From: Sphingomonas sp. AX6
GTDB lineage: Bacteria > Pseudomonadota > Alphaproteobacteria > Sphingomonadales > Sphingomonadaceae
Direction: 5' to 3'
DNA length: 64,000 bases
Assembly: GCF_902506605.1 (NCBI RefSeq)
Contig: NZ_LR733979.1
Coordinates: 2,526,008-2,590,007 of the forward strand
Shown here: piece after piece, positions 11,799 to 21,669 of the stretch
How the letters are laid out: each line of letters begins with the position of its first letter
Position numbering within the stretch: position 1 is the stretch's first letter
The notes under the pieces: generated by a model
Told to the model about the DNA's origin: nothing
Database searches by the model: none
The model's input: the letters and a program-made list of their open reading frames with translations, nothing else
Program-made: the position numbers and the translations under genes

Positions 11799-11866
11799 CC
11801 TGCGAAAGCAGGAGTTCCGGCCTTCAGCGCATCACCCTGCCGCCAACGCTCCTGCATTTGCAGGAG
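11799..11866. repeat. Intergenic double hairpin (GCAGG family)
   Basis: Two small perfect palindromes, CCTGCGAAAGCAGG (11799-11812) and CTCCTGCATTTGCAGGAG (11849-11866), lie in the 249-nt gap between argC and zwf. The CTGCGAAAGCAG core recurs at 55916-55931, so this is a dispersed repeat family. It may also act as a terminator for argC. The rest of the gap shows no gene. Confidence 0.6.
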
Positions 11867-12029
11867 CACAGGCCGGCGGCACGAGACCTGCTTTATCCCG
11901 ACCGAACCGCAAAAATGCCGCGCACGGGGTTGGCCTGACCAGTTTCGCACGGCATAGGTATGCCGCCTCGTTCGCAGGCGCGCTCGCACCTGCTAATCAG
12001 CCCGTCAAACCATCATAGGACCGTTACGA

Positions 12030-13487
12030 ATGAGCGAAGCCGCCGGAAAACTGCTGCTGTTCGGCGCGACCGGCGATCTGGCGCAACGCATGTTGATCCC
12101 GTCGCTTTATGGCCTGCACGCGGACGGCCTGCTTCCCGACGGCCTTACCATCACCTGCACCGCGCGGTCCGATCACGACGACGCGGGCTACCGCGATTTC
12201 GCCGCGAAAGCGCTGGACGAATTCCTGCCTGACGACCGCAAGGACGAAGCCGCGATTTCAAGCTTTCTGAAGCGCGTCCATTATCAGCCGCTAGACGCCT
12301 CGACGCTCGAAGGATTTGACGATCTTGCCGGCAAGATCGGCGATATCTCGGGTGGCCTCGCCATTTTCCTGTCGACTGCGCCGTGGCTGTTCGGCCCGAC
12401 CATCAAGGGCCTGCAATCGGCGGGACTGGCGGGCGACAATGTCCGTATCGGGCTGGAAAAGCCGCTGGGCAACGACCTCGATACCAGTCGCGAAATCAAC
12501 GACATCGTCGCCGCTGCTTTCCCCGAGGAGCGCACCTTCCGCATCGACCATTATCTGGGCAAGGAAACCGTCCAGAACATCCTGGCGCTGCGCTTTGCCA
12601 ATCTGATGTTCGAGCCGGTGTGGAATTCCAACCATATCGAGCATGTCCAGATCACGATTTCGGAGACCGTGGGGCTGGAAGGGCGTGCAGGCTATTACGA
12701 CGATGTCGGGGCGATGCGCGACATGGTCCAGAACCACATGCTTCAGTTGCTCGCGCTGATCGCGATGGAGCCGCCCGCTCATTTCGATGGCACCGCGATC
12801 CGCGATGAAAAGGTGAAGGTGTTGCGCTCGCTGCGCCCGATCAAGCCCGCCGATGTCGATGCGCTGACGGTGCGCGGCCAATATCATTCGGGCGCGCTGG
12901 ATGGCAAAGTCGTGCGCAGCTACGACGACGAGCTGGGCAAGGATTCGCACACCGAAACCTTCGTCGCGGTAAAGGCGCATGTCGACAATTGGCGCTGGAA
13001 CGGCGTCCCCTTCTATCTGCGCACCGGCAAGCGGATGCCCGAGCGGCGCAGCGAAATCATCGTCCAGTTCAAATGCGTGCCGCATTCGATCTTTGCCGAT
13101 CGCGGCGCGAAATTGCAGGCGAACACGCTCATCATCCGCCTTCAGCCCGAAGAATATATCCGCCTGCTGGTGATGTCGAAGGAGCCGGGCCTCGACCGCG
13201 AAGGCGTGCGATTGCGCGAAGTGCCGCTCGATCTGTCGCTCACCACCGCCTTTGCCGGGGCGCGCCGCCGGATCGCCTACGAACGGCTGCTGCTGGATTT
13301 GATCGAGGGCGACCCCACCTTGTTCGTCCGCCGCGACGAGGTGGAGGCGCAATGGACCTGGATCGACCGCATCCGCGAAGGTTGGGCAGCCAGTGCAACC
13401 AAGCCTGCTCGTTATGCGTCGGGAAGCTGGGGTCCGGAGGCGAGCTTCATGCTAACCCGCCTCGATGGCGCGACCTGGCAGGATTGA
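12030..13487 (+). CDS. zwf: Glucose-6-phosphate 1-dehydrogenase
   Basis: The 485-aa enzyme oxidises glucose 6-phosphate to 6-phosphogluconolactone, the entry to the Entner-Doudoroff and pentose-phosphate routes. NAD(P)-binding LLLFGATGDLAQRMLIPSLY near the N-terminus and active-site RIDHYLGKETVQN are intact, followed by the family's NHMLQLLALIAMEPP and FYLRTGKRMPERRSEI. It is first in a five-gene operon (zwf-pgl-edd-glk-eda). Confidence 0.97.
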   Translation: MSEAAGKLLLFGATGDLAQRMLIPSLYGLHADGLLPDGLTITCTARSDHDDAGYRDFAAKALDEFLPDDRKDEAAISSFLKRVHYQPLDASTLEGFDDLAGKIGDISGGLAIFLSTAPWLFGPTIKGLQSAGLAGDNVRIGLEKPLGNDLDTSREINDIVAAAFPEERTFRIDHYLGKETVQNILALRFANLMFEPVWNSNHIEHVQITISETVGLEGRAGYYDDVGAMRDMVQNHMLQLLALIAMEPPAHFDGTAIRDEKVKVLRSLRPIKPADVDALTVRGQYHSGALDGKVVRSYDDELGKDSHTETFVAVKAHVDNWRWNGVPFYLRTGKRMPERRSEIIVQFKCVPHSIFADRGAKLQANTLIIRLQPEEYIRLLVMSKEPGLDREGVRLREVPLDLSLTTAFAGARRRIAYERLLLDLIEGDPTLFVRRDEVEAQWTWIDRIREGWAASATKPARYASGSWGPEASFMLTRLDGATWQD

Positions 13488-13530
13488 TGGGGCGCGAGCC
13501 GCTTCACACAAACGAATACAAGGATTGAAC

Positions 13531-14235
13531 ATGACCGAGATCGAATGGTGGGACTATGACGACGCCGACGAGATGGCGAATGCCGTCGCGGGCGACATCC
13601 AGTTCATCATTGAAAGTGCGATCGATGCGCGCGGTGCCGCCGTGATCGCGCTGGCAGGCGGACGCACGCCCCAGCCCGCCTTCGACAAGCTGGCTGAAGC
13701 CAAAATCGACTGGAAGCGCGTGACGATCATCCCCACCGACGACCGCCTGGTGCCGATGGGCGATCCGCTGTCCAACGCGACGATGATCGCCAAGACGTTT
13801 CTGCCCAAGGGCGCGCGCGTGATCCCGATCACCAGCGAAGCTGCCGAGGATTACAAGGCATCCGGTCGCGCCGCGGACGCGCGGTTACAGGATCTTCACT
13901 GGCCGCTCGACCTCTGCCTGCTCGGCGTCGGCGCCGATGGCCACACCGCATCGATCTTCCCCGGCCCCGATCTCGAGGAAGCGTTGACCGGTCCAAAGGA
14001 ACGCCGCGCGCTGGGCGTGATGCCCGATCCGCTGCCCCCCGAAGCGCCCGTCGCGCGCGTCACCCTGTCGCTCGCCGCGATCACATCGGCGCGCGCGCTG
14101 ATGATAGCGGTCACGGGCCAAGCCAAGCGCGATGTGATCGAGGCGGCGATCGAGGAAGGCGTCGGATCGCCCTACCCGATCGGTCGCGTCCTCGCGCAAT
14201 CGGAACTGCCGGTCGACATCCACTGGAGCGAATGA
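13531..14235 (+). CDS. pgl: 6-phosphogluconolactonase (DevB type)
   Basis: The 234-aa enzyme hydrolyses the lactone made by Zwf to 6-phosphogluconate. Motifs: [18 protein letters not shown] (phosphate-binding), [18 protein letters not shown] and [16 protein letters not shown]. The ATG at 13531 follows AAGGATTGAAC. Its stop overlaps the edd start. Confidence 0.95.
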   Translation: MTEIEWWDYDDADEMANAVAGDIQFIIESAIDARGAAVIALAGGRTPQPAFDKLAEAKIDWKRVTIIPTDDRLVPMGDPLSNATMIAKTFLPKGARVIPITSEAAEDYKASGRAADARLQDLHWPLDLCLLGVGADGHTASIFPGPDLEEALTGPKERRALGVMPDPLPPEAPVARVTLSLAAITSARALMIAVTGQAKRDVIEAAIEEGVGSPYPIGRVLAQSELPVDIHWSE

Positions 14236-16052
14236 TGGCCCTCCACCCCGAAATCGCTGCCGTCACCGATCGCATAATCGAAGCTTCCCGCGACAAGCGT
14301 GCCGCGTATCTGACGATGATCGCCCGCGAACGCGATTCGGGGGCGGACCGCCCCAAGCTGGGCTGCGCTAACCTCGCCCATGCCTATGCCGGGACTGACG
14401 AGCAACGCGACGAACTGCGGCCAGCAAACCGAATGAACATCGGCATTGTCACCAGCTACAACGACATGCTGTCGGCGCATGCGGTCTATTACCGTTATCC
14501 CGAACAGATGAAGGTCTGGGCGCTCGAAGCCGGTGCCACCGCGCAGGTCGCAGGCGGCGTCCCCGCCATGTGCGACGGCGTGACGCAGGGCTATCAGGGC
14601 ATGGAATTGTCGCTGTTCAGCCGCGACACCATCGCGCTTTCGACGGCCGTTGCGTTGTCGCACCGCACGTTCGAGGGTGCGGCGCTGCTCGGCATTTGCG
14701 ACAAGATCGTCCCCGGTCTGCTAATCGGCGCGCTGCGCTTCGGTCATCTGCCAATGGTGATGATCCCCGGCGGACCGATGCGATCCGGCCTGGCCAACAA
14801 GGAAAAGGCCAAGGTCCGCGAGCAATATGCGGAAGGGAAGGTCGGGCGCGAAGAACTGCTCGATGCGGAAATCGCCGCCTATCATTCCAAGGGCACCTGT
14901 ACCTTTTACGGCACGGCCAATTCGAACCAGATGATGATGGAGGCGATGGGCCTGCACATTCCCGGTGCCGCTTTTGCCAATCCGGGCACCAAATTGCGTC
15001 AGGAACTGACGCGTGCGGCAGTCCAGCGCCTTCCCGAAATCGGCTGGAATACCAGTGATTATCGCCCGCTTGCTGAATGCGTGGACGAACGCGCCATCGT
15101 CAACGCGGCGATTGCGTTGCTCGCCACCGGTGGTTCGACCAATCACCTGATCCATCTGCCCGCCATCGCGCGTTCGGCCGGGATCGTCATCGACTGGGAA
15201 GATTTCGACCGGCTGTCGAAGGTCGTGCCGCTGCTGACCCGCGTCTATCCCAACGGCTCCGCGGATGTGAACGGGTTCGAGGATGCGGGCGGCCCGAGTT
15301 TCGTCATCCGTGAATTGCTGAATGGCGGGCTGATGCACGGCGACATCCTGACCATCGCCAAGGGCGGCATGGCGGAATATGGACGCAAGCCAGCGGTGGA
15401 GGGCGATGCCCTAAGCTGGCACGATCACGCGGCAAAGAGCGGCGACGATACTGTCGTCCGCACCCTGGATGCACCCTTCGCGCCCGAAGGCGGCTTTCGC
15501 ATTCTGTCGGGCAATCTCGGTCGCGCGTGCATCAAAGTGTCCGCCGTCGATCGCGACCGCTGGACCACCGAGGCCCCTGCCCGCGTCTTCTCCACCCAAC
15601 AGGCGGTGCAGGACGCGTTCAAGGCCGGCGAATTGGACCGCGATGTCGTGGTCGTCGTCCGTTTCCAGGGTCCGCGCGCCAACGGCATGCCCGAACTCCA
15701 CAAGCTGACGCCGCCGCTCGGCGTGCTCCAGAACCGCGGTTTCCGGGTCGCGCTCGTCACCGATGGCCGCATGTCGGGCGCCAGTGGCAAGGTGCCTGCT
15801 GCCATCCACTTGTCGCCCGAGGCGCTGGGCGGCGGCCCGATCGGCAAAGTGCGCGACGGCGATGTCATCCGTGTCTGTGCCGAAACGGGGAAGTTGGAAG
15901 CATTGGTGGATGCGACCGAATGGGCTGCGCGCGACCAAGCCGAAGCGCCCGCCGCCGCCGATGGCACCGGCCGCGAACTGTTCGCGATGATGCGCCAGGC
16001 GGACGAAGCCGAGAAGGGTGCATCGGCGATGCTGGCCGCGGCGGGATTGTGA
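14232..16052 (+). CDS. edd: Phosphogluconate dehydratase
   Basis: The 606-aa IlvD/Edd-family Fe-S dehydratase converts 6-phosphogluconate to KDPG. Visible: [15 protein letters not shown], the cluster-binding [15 protein letters not shown] and [36 protein letters not shown], and [16 protein letters not shown]. Two adjacent ATGs (14232 and 14235) are possible; the GGAG at 14225-14228 is better spaced for the second. The overlap with pgl indicates coupled translation. Confidence 0.96.
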   Translation: MMALHPEIAAVTDRIIEASRDKRAAYLTMIARERDSGADRPKLGCANLAHAYAGTDEQRDELRPANRMNIGIVTSYNDMLSAHAVYYRYPEQMKVWALEAGATAQVAGGVPAMCDGVTQGYQGMELSLFSRDTIALSTAVALSHRTFEGAALLGICDKIVPGLLIGALRFGHLPMVMIPGGPMRSGLANKEKAKVREQYAEGKVGREELLDAEIAAYHSKGTCTFYGTANSNQMMMEAMGLHIPGAAFANPGTKLRQELTRAAVQRLPEIGWNTSDYRPLAECVDERAIVNAAIALLATGGSTNHLIHLPAIARSAGIVIDWEDFDRLSKVVPLLTRVYPNGSADVNGFEDAGGPSFVIRELLNGGLMHGDILTIAKGGMAEYGRKPAVEGDALSWHDHAAKSGDDTVVRTLDAPFAPEGGFRILSGNLGRACIKVSAVDRDRWTTEAPARVFSTQQAVQDAFKAGELDRDVVVVVRFQGPRANGMPELHKLTPPLGVLQNRGFRVALVTDGRMSGASGKVPAAIHLSPEALGGGPIGKVRDGDVIRVCAETGKLEALVDATEWAARDQAEAPAAADGTGRELFAMMRQADEAEKGASAMLAAAGL

Positions 16053-16063
16053 CAACTAACAAT

Positions 16064-16164
16064 CCGTTCGTCCTGAGTAGGGCTGAGCGAAGCCGAAACC
16101 CCGTATCGAAGGATCCTTCGATACGCCATTTCGACTTCGCTCAATGGCTACTCAGGACAAACGG
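16064..16164. repeat. Intergenic inverted repeat (TCCTGAGTAG family)
   Basis: CCGTTCGTCCTGAGTAG (16064-16080) is mirrored by CTACTCAGGACAAACGG (16148-16164), with an inner palindrome TATCGAAGGATCCTTCGATA. The long hairpin fills the edd-glk gap and could tune read-through. Related sequence occurs at 18885-18997 and 58194-58326. Confidence 0.75.
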
Positions 16165-16185
16165 ACAGGTTGAAGGAAATCGAAT

Positions 16186-17157
16186 ATGGAAGTCGTCGCG
16201 GTCGATATCGGGGGCACCCATGCCCGCTTCGCCATCGCCGAAGTAGAGAATGGTCGGGTCGTTCGGCTAGACCAGGAAGTCACGCAAAAGACCAGCGACC
16301 ATGCCAGCCTGCAACTCGCGTGGCAGGCATTCGGCAAGACGCTTGATCGCCCGCTTCCCCGCGCCGCCGCGATCGCGGTCGCATCGCCGGTCGGCGGCGA
16401 ACTCATCAAGCTGACCAACAATCCGTGGATCATCCGCCCCGCGCTGGTCAAGGAACGGCTCGACGTCGACAGCTATGTCCTGATCAACGATTTCGGCGCG
16501 ATCGGCCATGCGGTCGCGCAGCTTGGCCTCGACCATTTCGAACATCTCTGCGGCCCCGACGAAGAATGGAAAAAGCCGGGATCGATCACGATCTGCGGCC
16601 CCGGCACCGGCCTTGGCGTCGCGCAGGTCTATTGTTGCAAGAATGGCGATTATCATGTGATCGAAACCGAGGGCGGGCACATGGACTTCTCTCCGCTCGA
16701 CGGGCTGGAGGATGCGATCCTCAAACGCCTGCGCCGCACCTTCACCCGCGTTTCGGTCGAACGCATCGTTGCCGGGCCGGGCATCCTCGCCATCTACGAA
16801 ACGCTGGCCCAGATCGAGGGCCGCGCGATCACCAGCCTGACCGACCGCCAGGTCTGGGACATGGCGTTCGAGGGTAAGGACGATCTCGCCATCGCCGCAC
16901 TCGACCGCTTCTGCCTCTCGCTCGGCGCGATTGCGGGTGATCTTGCGCTGACGCATGGGCCAAAGGGCGTCGTCATCGCCGGCGGGCTCGGCCAGCGGCT
17001 CAAGGGCCATCTCGTCAAATCGGGCTTCGAGCAACGCTTCGTCGCCAAGGGGCGATTCCAGTCGCTGATGAAATCCATCCCCGTCCGCCTCATCACCCAT
17101 CCCCAGCCCGGCCTGTTCGGCGCGGCAGCGGCCTATGCACAGGAGCACAAGGCATGA
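16186..17157 (+). CDS. glk: Glucokinase
   Basis: The 323-aa ROK-independent bacterial glucokinase phosphorylates free glucose with ATP. N-terminal phosphate-binding VVAVDIGGTHARFAIAEVEN, LINDFGAIGHAVAQL, ICGPGTGLGVAQVY, ETEGGHMDFSPLD and VVIAGGLGQRLKGHL match the family. In this operon it feeds intracellular glucose directly into the Entner-Doudoroff enzymes, which suits an organism taking up glucose by non-PTS permeases. Stop overlaps eda by four bases. Confidence 0.96.
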   Translation: MEVVAVDIGGTHARFAIAEVENGRVVRLDQEVTQKTSDHASLQLAWQAFGKTLDRPLPRAAAIAVASPVGGELIKLTNNPWIIRPALVKERLDVDSYVLINDFGAIGHAVAQLGLDHFEHLCGPDEEWKKPGSITICGPGTGLGVAQVYCCKNGDYHVIETEGGHMDFSPLDGLEDAILKRLRRTFTRVSVERIVAGPGILAIYETLAQIEGRAITSLTDRQVWDMAFEGKDDLAIAALDRFCLSLGAIAGDLALTHGPKGVVIAGGLGQRLKGHLVKSGFEQRFVAKGRFQSLMKSIPVRLITHPQPGLFGAAAAYAQEHKA

Positions 17158-17759
17158 GCGATATCGAAACCATTATGCGCACCAGCGCCGTCATCCCCGT
17201 GCTGGTGATCGACGACGCCGCAACCGCAAAGCCACTGGCCGAAGCACTGGTTGCAGGCGGCCTCAAAGTGCTCGAAGTCACGCTGCGCACGCCCGCCGCG
17301 CTCGACGCGATCCGCGAAATGAAACAGGTGCCCGGCGCGATCGTCGGCGCAGGCACGGTGGTCAACTCCGATCAGTTCGCCCAGGTGATGGACGCGGGCG
17401 CGGAATTCATCGTCTCCCCCGGCCTGACCGAGCGACTGGCGCACCCGATCATCGAAAGCGGCGTGCCCTTCCTCCCCGGCATCGCGACCGCGGGCGACAT
17501 CATGCGCGGCTATGATCTGGGCCTGCGCCACTTCAAATTCTTTCCCGCGGAAACCAGCGGCGGGTTGAAAGCATTGAAGGCACTCGCCGCGCCCTTCCAT
17601 GAAGCGCAATTCTGCCCCACCGGCGGGATCACCGAAGCCACCGCGCCCGAATGGCTGGCGTTTTCGAAAGTGCTGTGCGTCGGCGGAAGCTGGGTCACCG
17701 GCGGCACACTGGCGGACGTGAGGACAAGGGCGCACGCGGCGTCGGCGTTGCGCCCGTAA
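17154..17759 (+). CDS. eda: 2-dehydro-3-deoxy-phosphogluconate (KDPG) aldolase
   Basis: The 201-aa class I aldolase cleaves KDPG to pyruvate and glyceraldehyde 3-phosphate. TIM-barrel motifs: VIPVLVIDDAATAKPLAEAL, VTLRTPAALDAI, VGAGTVVNSDQFAQ, ISPGLTE-like VSPGLTERL, and HFKFFPAETSGG, which carries the Schiff-base lysine. ATGA overlap with glk; last gene of the operon. Confidence 0.96.
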   Translation: MSDIETIMRTSAVIPVLVIDDAATAKPLAEALVAGGLKVLEVTLRTPAALDAIREMKQVPGAIVGAGTVVNSDQFAQVMDAGAEFIVSPGLTERLAHPIIESGVPFLPGIATAGDIMRGYDLGLRHFKFFPAETSGGLKALKALAAPFHEAQFCPTGGITEATAPEWLAFSKVLCVGGSWVTGGTLADVRTRAHAASALRP

Positions 17760-17761
17760 AG

Positions 17762-17892
17762 TTCCTCCCCCATCGGGGGAAGGGGACCATGCAAAGCATG
17801 GTGGAGGGGCCTCGCCATAAGCGGCGCGCTGCGTGACACTCCCCCTCCGTCAGTCGCTGGCGCGACTGCCACCTCCCCCGTTGGGGGAGGAA
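17762..17892. repeat. Palindromic intergenic repeat (CCTCCCCC...GGGGGAGG)
   Basis: The convergent eda-mltG gap is filled by hairpins: TCCTCCCCCATCGGGGGAAG, GACCATGCAAAGCATGGT, AGTCGCTGGCGCGACT and CTCCCCCGTTGGGGGAG. The two outer units are also mutual inverted repeats. It can act as a bidirectional terminator for the two converging genes. Confidence 0.65.
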
Positions 17893-17899
17893 TATGCCA

Positions 17900-18868
17900 C
17901 TACATCTCGCCGCGCTCCCTGCGGATCGCATACCATTTCCGCACATTGGCGTTATGCTGCTCAAGGGTATCGGCAAAGATATGCCCGCCCGTCCCGTCCG
18001 CGACGAAATACAGCGCGCTCGTCGTCGCCGGGTTCAGCACCGCGTCGATCGACGCTCGCCCCGGATTGGCGATCGGTCCGACCGGCAGCCCCGCCATCGC
18101 ATAGGTATTATACCCGTTCACCGCGTCCAGTTCAGACCGCAGGATACGCCGCCCCAGCGGGCGTCCCTGCGTAATCGGATAGATCACCGTCGGATCGGCC
18201 TGCAATCGCATGCCCTCGCGAATCCGGTTCGAATAGACGCCCGCGACCATGCGTCGTTCCTCTGGCTTGGCGGTTTCCTTCTCGACAACCGCGGCGAGGA
18301 TAACCGTTTCCTGAGGCGTCTTCGCAACCGTGTTCGGCGTACGTTTTTCCCAGGCAGCGGCGAGATAGTCCGCCATCGCCTTCTGCATCCTCCCGACCAC
18401 CACCGCACGGCTTTCGCCGCGGGTGTAGCTGTAGCTGTCAGGCAGGATCGACCCTTCCTCGGGCACCGGAATCTCGCCGGTCAATTCGCCCGCCGCCATC
18501 AGTGCATCGTGGACCATCACAGACGGCCACCCCTCGGGCACCGTCACGAAGCGCTGCAGCGTTTCACCCTTCTGCATCATCTCGAGCACGCGCGATGCGC
18601 TGGCACCCGCGGGCACCGCATATTCGCCTGCCGCAATCGGGTCGTCCGAACCGAGAAAGCGGGCGAGCAACAGGAACCTGTCGGCCGACCCGATCGCCCC
18701 CGCCTCCTCCATTGCCCGCGCGGCGGACGACAGGGTCGAACCTTGCGGCACAATTACGGTCACGTCGCTTTCGGAAGGACCGTCGCCGCTCCAATGCTGA
18801 ACCGCGAAAAACAGCGCAACCACTACGGACAGCGCCGCAATGATCCCAAGGCAACCCAGCTTCTTCAT
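17900..18868 (-). CDS. mltG: Endolytic murein transglycosylase MltG
   Basis: The 322-aa YceG-type lytic transglycosylase cuts nascent glycan strands at the inner membrane. One N-terminal transmembrane helix (GCLGIIAALSVVVALFFAV), a LysM-like region (VTVIVPQGSTLSSAARAMEE), and the catalytic domain with ILAAVVEKETAKPEERRMVA (catalytic Glu), YSNRIREGMRLQADPTVIY and YNTYAMAGLPVGPIANPG. The ATG at 18868 starts MKKLGCLGII. It follows fabF by 150 nt in the same direction, the usual alphaproteobacterial fabF-mltG order. Confidence 0.94.
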   Translation of the reverse strand: MKKLGCLGIIAALSVVVALFFAVQHWSGDGPSESDVTVIVPQGSTLSSAARAMEEAGAIGSADRFLLLARFLGSDDPIAAGEYAVPAGASASRVLEMMQKGETLQRFVTVPEGWPSVMVHDALMAAGELTGEIPVPEEGSILPDSYSYTRGESRAVVVGRMQKAMADYLAAAWEKRTPNTVAKTPQETVILAAVVEKETAKPEERRMVAGVYSNRIREGMRLQADPTVIYPITQGRPLGRRILRSELDAVNGYNTYAMAGLPVGPIANPGRASIDAVLNPATTSALYFVADGTGGHIFADTLEQHNANVRKWYAIRRERGEM

Positions 18869-18884
18869 CACGCCAACCCATCCG

Positions 18885-18997
18885 TTCGTTTCGAGCAAAG
18901 TCGAGAAACGCTTAAGCACACAGCGACGCTTCTCGACTTCGAGCAATGGGCTCGAAGTTTATCCTGAGCGCCTGCCTCGGCAGGCAGTCGAAGGGCT
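18885..18997. repeat. Intergenic inverted repeats between fabF and mltG
   Basis: GTCGAGAAACG pairs with CGCTTCTCGAC, flanked by GTTTCGAGC and GCTCGAAGTTT, then a GCCTGCCTCGGCAGGC hairpin. It belongs to the family of GAGTAG/TCGAAG repeats seen elsewhere in the window. Nothing coding is seen in this 150-nt gap. Confidence 0.6.
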
Positions 18998-19018
18998 AGA
19001 AGCAGACGGCGATCGGTT

Positions 19019-20281
19019 TTAGTCCATCGCCTTCATGACCAGCGAGGCATTGGTGCCGCCGAACCCGAACGAATTGTTCAGAACCGCCTTCACCTTGCGC
19101 TCCTTGGCGACATGCGGGACCAGGTCGACGCCGACGCAATTCTCGGACGGGTTGTCCAGATTCAAAGTCGGCGGCACGATCCCGTCGCGCATCGCCAGAA
19201 TGCAGAAGATCGATTCGACCGCGCCCGCGCCGCCGAGCAGATGTCCGATCGCCGATTTGGTCGACGACATCGACAGCGTGTCGATTGCCCCGCCAAACAA
19301 CCGCCGCACCGCGCCCAACTCCAGCTCGTCTCCCAGCGGCGTCGAGGTGCCGTGCGCGTTGATGTAATCGATATCGGTCAGGCTGAGCCCGGACTTCTTC
19401 ATCGCCATTTCCATCGAACGGAATGCGCCCGATCCTTCCGGGTGCGGCGCAGTGACGTGGTAAGCGTCGCCCGACAGGCCGTAACCAATCACCTCAGCAT
19501 AGATATTCGCGCCGCGCGCCTTGGCGTGCTCATATTCCTCGAGCACGACCACGCCCGCGCCTTCGCCCATGACGAAACCGTCGCGGTCGATGTCATAGGG
19601 GCGGCTGGCGCGCTCCGGCTCGTCGTTGAAATTGGTGCTGAGCGCGCGCGCCTGGGCGAACCCGGCGATGCCGATCGGGCATATCGCGCTTTCCGCGCCA
19701 CCCGCCAGCATCACGTCGGCATCGTCCATTGCGATCATCCGCGCGGCGTCGCCGATCGAATGCGCGCCGGTGGAACATGCCGTCACGACCGCGTGGTTCG
19801 GACCCATCAGGCCGTATTTGATGCTGACCTGACCCGAGATCAGGTTGATCAGGCGTCCATGGACGAAATGCGGGCTGACCCGGCTTGGCCCCTTGTTGGC
19901 CAGCACCAGCGATTCACTTTCGATTCCCGGCAGGCCACCGATGCCCGAACCGATCGAGCAGCCCGCGCGCAATTTCTGCGCGTCGGTCATGTCGGTCAGG
20001 CCCGCATCCTCGATCGCCTGCCCTGCGGCGTCGATGCCATAGATGATGAACGGATCGACCTGACGCTGGACCTTGTGGTCGACGCGCTTGCTGGGGTCGA
20101 AGCCATATTCGTGGCCCGCCGGTTTCAACTCGCACGCGATCTTGCACTTATAGTCGGTGGGGTCGAACCGTTCGATCCGCGCCGCGCCCGACTTGCCGGC
20201 GATGATGTTCTTCCAGGCCGTCTCGACATCGGCCCCCAGCGGAGTGACGAGGCCCAGACCGGTCACGACTACGCGGCGCAT
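19019..20281 (-). CDS. fabF: 3-oxoacyl-ACP synthase II (KAS II)
   Basis: The 420-aa condensing enzyme elongates acyl-ACP in type II fatty-acid synthesis. Catalytic Cys in VTACSTGAHSIGDA (residue 169), His in NAHGTSTPLGD and KSAIGHLLGGAGAVE; C-terminal NNSFGFGGTNASLV. Two ATGs are possible; GAGGGA lies directly against the upstream one (20287) but is spaced 6 nt from 20281, so MRRVVVTGLG is the likely start. A strong hairpin separates it from acpP. Confidence 0.96.
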   Translation of the reverse strand: MRRVVVTGLGLVTPLGADVETAWKNIIAGKSGAARIERFDPTDYKCKIACELKPAGHEYGFDPSKRVDHKVQRQVDPFIIYGIDAAGQAIEDAGLTDMTDAQKLRAGCSIGSGIGGLPGIESESLVLANKGPSRVSPHFVHGRLINLISGQVSIKYGLMGPNHAVVTACSTGAHSIGDAARMIAMDDADVMLAGGAESAICPIGIAGFAQARALSTNFNDEPERASRPYDIDRDGFVMGEGAGVVVLEEYEHAKARGANIYAEVIGYGLSGDAYHVTAPHPEGSGAFRSMEMAMKKSGLSLTDIDYINAHGTSTPLGDELELGAVRRLFGGAIDTLSMSSTKSAIGHLLGGAGAVESIFCILAMRDGIVPPTLNLDNPSENCVGVDLVPHVAKERKVKAVLNNSFGFGGTNASLVMKAMD

Positions 20282-20387
20282 AAGCATTCCCTCAACTAAC
20301 CGTCGTTCCGGCGCGCGGCCGAAATCTCATGCGGTGGTTATCCGCTCCGCCATGCCAGCTTTTGCCGCTGCGACGAAGCCCAATTCA

Positions 20388-20438
20388 AACGAAACGGCCC
20401 CCCGTCCCCATAGCGCAAGCCGCGGGACGGGAGGCCGT
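20388..20438 (-). terminator. Hairpin between acpP and fabF (attenuator or terminator)
   Basis: On the minus strand ACGGCCTCCCGTCCC and GGGACGGGGGGCCGT form a 15-bp stem with one mismatch, and TTCGTTT follows. It sits in the 201-nt gap between acpP and fabF. The position suggests partial termination so that the abundant acyl carrier protein is made in excess over FabF. Confidence 0.6.
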
Positions 20439-20488
20439 CTGAAAACACATCCGGCCCCCAATGCGGGGTGGCCAGCAAGCGATAACGC

Positions 20489-20725
20489 TTAGGCCTGATG
20501 CTCGTCGATATAGGTGATCGCGTCCTTGACGGTCGTGATCTTTTCGGCGGCATCGTCAGGGATTTCGACGCCGAATTCTTCTTCGAACGCCATCACCAGC
20601 TCGACGATGTCGAGGCTGTCTGCACCCAGGTCGTCGATGAAGCTCGCGTCTTCCGTGACCTTCTCGGCTTCGACGCCGAGATGCTCGACGACGATCTTCT
20701 TCACGCGATCGGCGGTCTCGCTCAT
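20489..20725 (-). CDS. acpP: Acyl carrier protein
   Basis: The 78-aa acidic carrier holds growing acyl chains on a phosphopantetheine arm. The attachment motif is GADSLD with Ser37; flanking helices [20 protein letters not shown] and [20 protein letters not shown] are canonical. ATG at 20725 is preceded (minus strand) by AGAAGGAACAGGGATA, giving a Shine-Dalgarno AGAAGGA. Confidence 0.97.
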   Translation of the reverse strand: MSETADRVKKIVVEHLGVEAEKVTEDASFIDDLGADSLDIVELVMAFEEEFGVEIPDDAAEKITTVKDAITYIDEHQA

Positions 20726-20828
20726 TATCCCTGTTCCTTCTCGATTGGGTCTTTGGATTTCAATTTCCTGAACGCACGTAGAACGCCGCCCGCGCGGTGG
20801 CAAGAGGGGCAGGTGTCCCACGCTCCCA

Positions 20829-21566
20829 TCAAATCATTGCCATCCCGCCATTCACATGCAGCGTCTGGCCAGTGACGTAACCCGCTTCCTTCGACGCCAG
20901 ATACACCACCGCCGCGCCGATATCTGCGCCGTCACCTAAATCACCCGCGGGAATCTTGGTCAGGAGCGCGCTCTTCTGCGCTTCGGGCAATACGTCGGTC
21001 ATCGCTGATCGGATAAAGCCCGGCGCGACACAATTGACGGTAATCCCGCGGCTGGCGAGTTCCTGGCCCAGCGCCTTGGACATGCCGACCAACCCGGCCT
21101 TGGACGCCGCATAATTGGCCTGTCCCGGATTACCGGTCGTGCCCACGACCGACGTGATCGACACGATCCGCCCGAACCGCGCCTTCATCATCGGCCGCGC
21201 CGCCGCACGACACAGCCGGAACGCCGCTTCCAGATTGACGCGGATCACCTGATCCCACTCGTCATCTTTCATGCGCATAGCAAGGTTATCGCGCGTAACA
21301 CCCGCATTGTTGACGAGAATATCGAGCTTGCCGAGTGCCTCGACCGCGCGTGGCACGAGCGCGTCCACCTCTGCCCCGTCGGACAGATTGCAGGCCAAAG
21401 CGACATGCTCACCACCCAATTCCCCCCGAAACGCCTCCAGCTTCTCCGCATTCGACCCCGAAACCGCTAGCCGAGCCCCCTGCCCCGCCAACGCCTTGGC
21501 GATCGCCGAACCGATCCCCCCCGAAGCGCCGGTCACCAGTGCGGTCATGCCTGTAAGGTCGAACAT
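20829..21566 (-). CDS. fabG: 3-oxoacyl-ACP reductase
   Basis: The 245-aa classical SDR reduces 3-oxoacyl-ACP with NADPH. Cofactor motif [15 protein letters not shown] (about residues 12-26), NNAGVTRD, catalytic [23 protein letters not shown] (written here as SITSVVG and YAASKAG), and C-terminal [13 protein letters not shown]. It lies between fabD and acpP as is usual. Confidence 0.96.
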   Translation of the reverse strand: MFDLTGMTALVTGASGGIGSAIAKALAGQGARLAVSGSNAEKLEAFRGELGGEHVALACNLSDGAEVDALVPRAVEALGKLDILVNNAGVTRDNLAMRMKDDEWDQVIRVNLEAAFRLCRAAARPMMKARFGRIVSITSVVGTTGNPGQANYAASKAGLVGMSKALGQELASRGITVNCVAPGFIRSAMTDVLPEAQKSALLTKIPAGDLGDGADIGAAVVYLASKEAGYVTGQTLHVNGGMAMI

Positions 21567-21582
21567 CCTATACTCTCTCTTT

Positions 21583-21668
21583 CGTCATCCCGGACGAAGT
21601 GCCGGGGTCCACCGCGCAGCCAAGCGCAAGTGGATGAGTGGACCCCGGCACTGCGGCCGGGGTGACGG
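21583..21668. repeat. Intergenic inverted repeat (GTGGACCCCGGCA family)
   Basis: CGTCATCCCGGACGAAGTGC...GGGGTCCAC (21583-21612) is mirrored by GTGGACCCCGGCACTGCGGC...GGGTGACG (21639-21667). It fills the fabD-fabG gap. A close copy lies at 24876-24986. Confidence 0.75.
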
Positions 21669-21669
21669 A

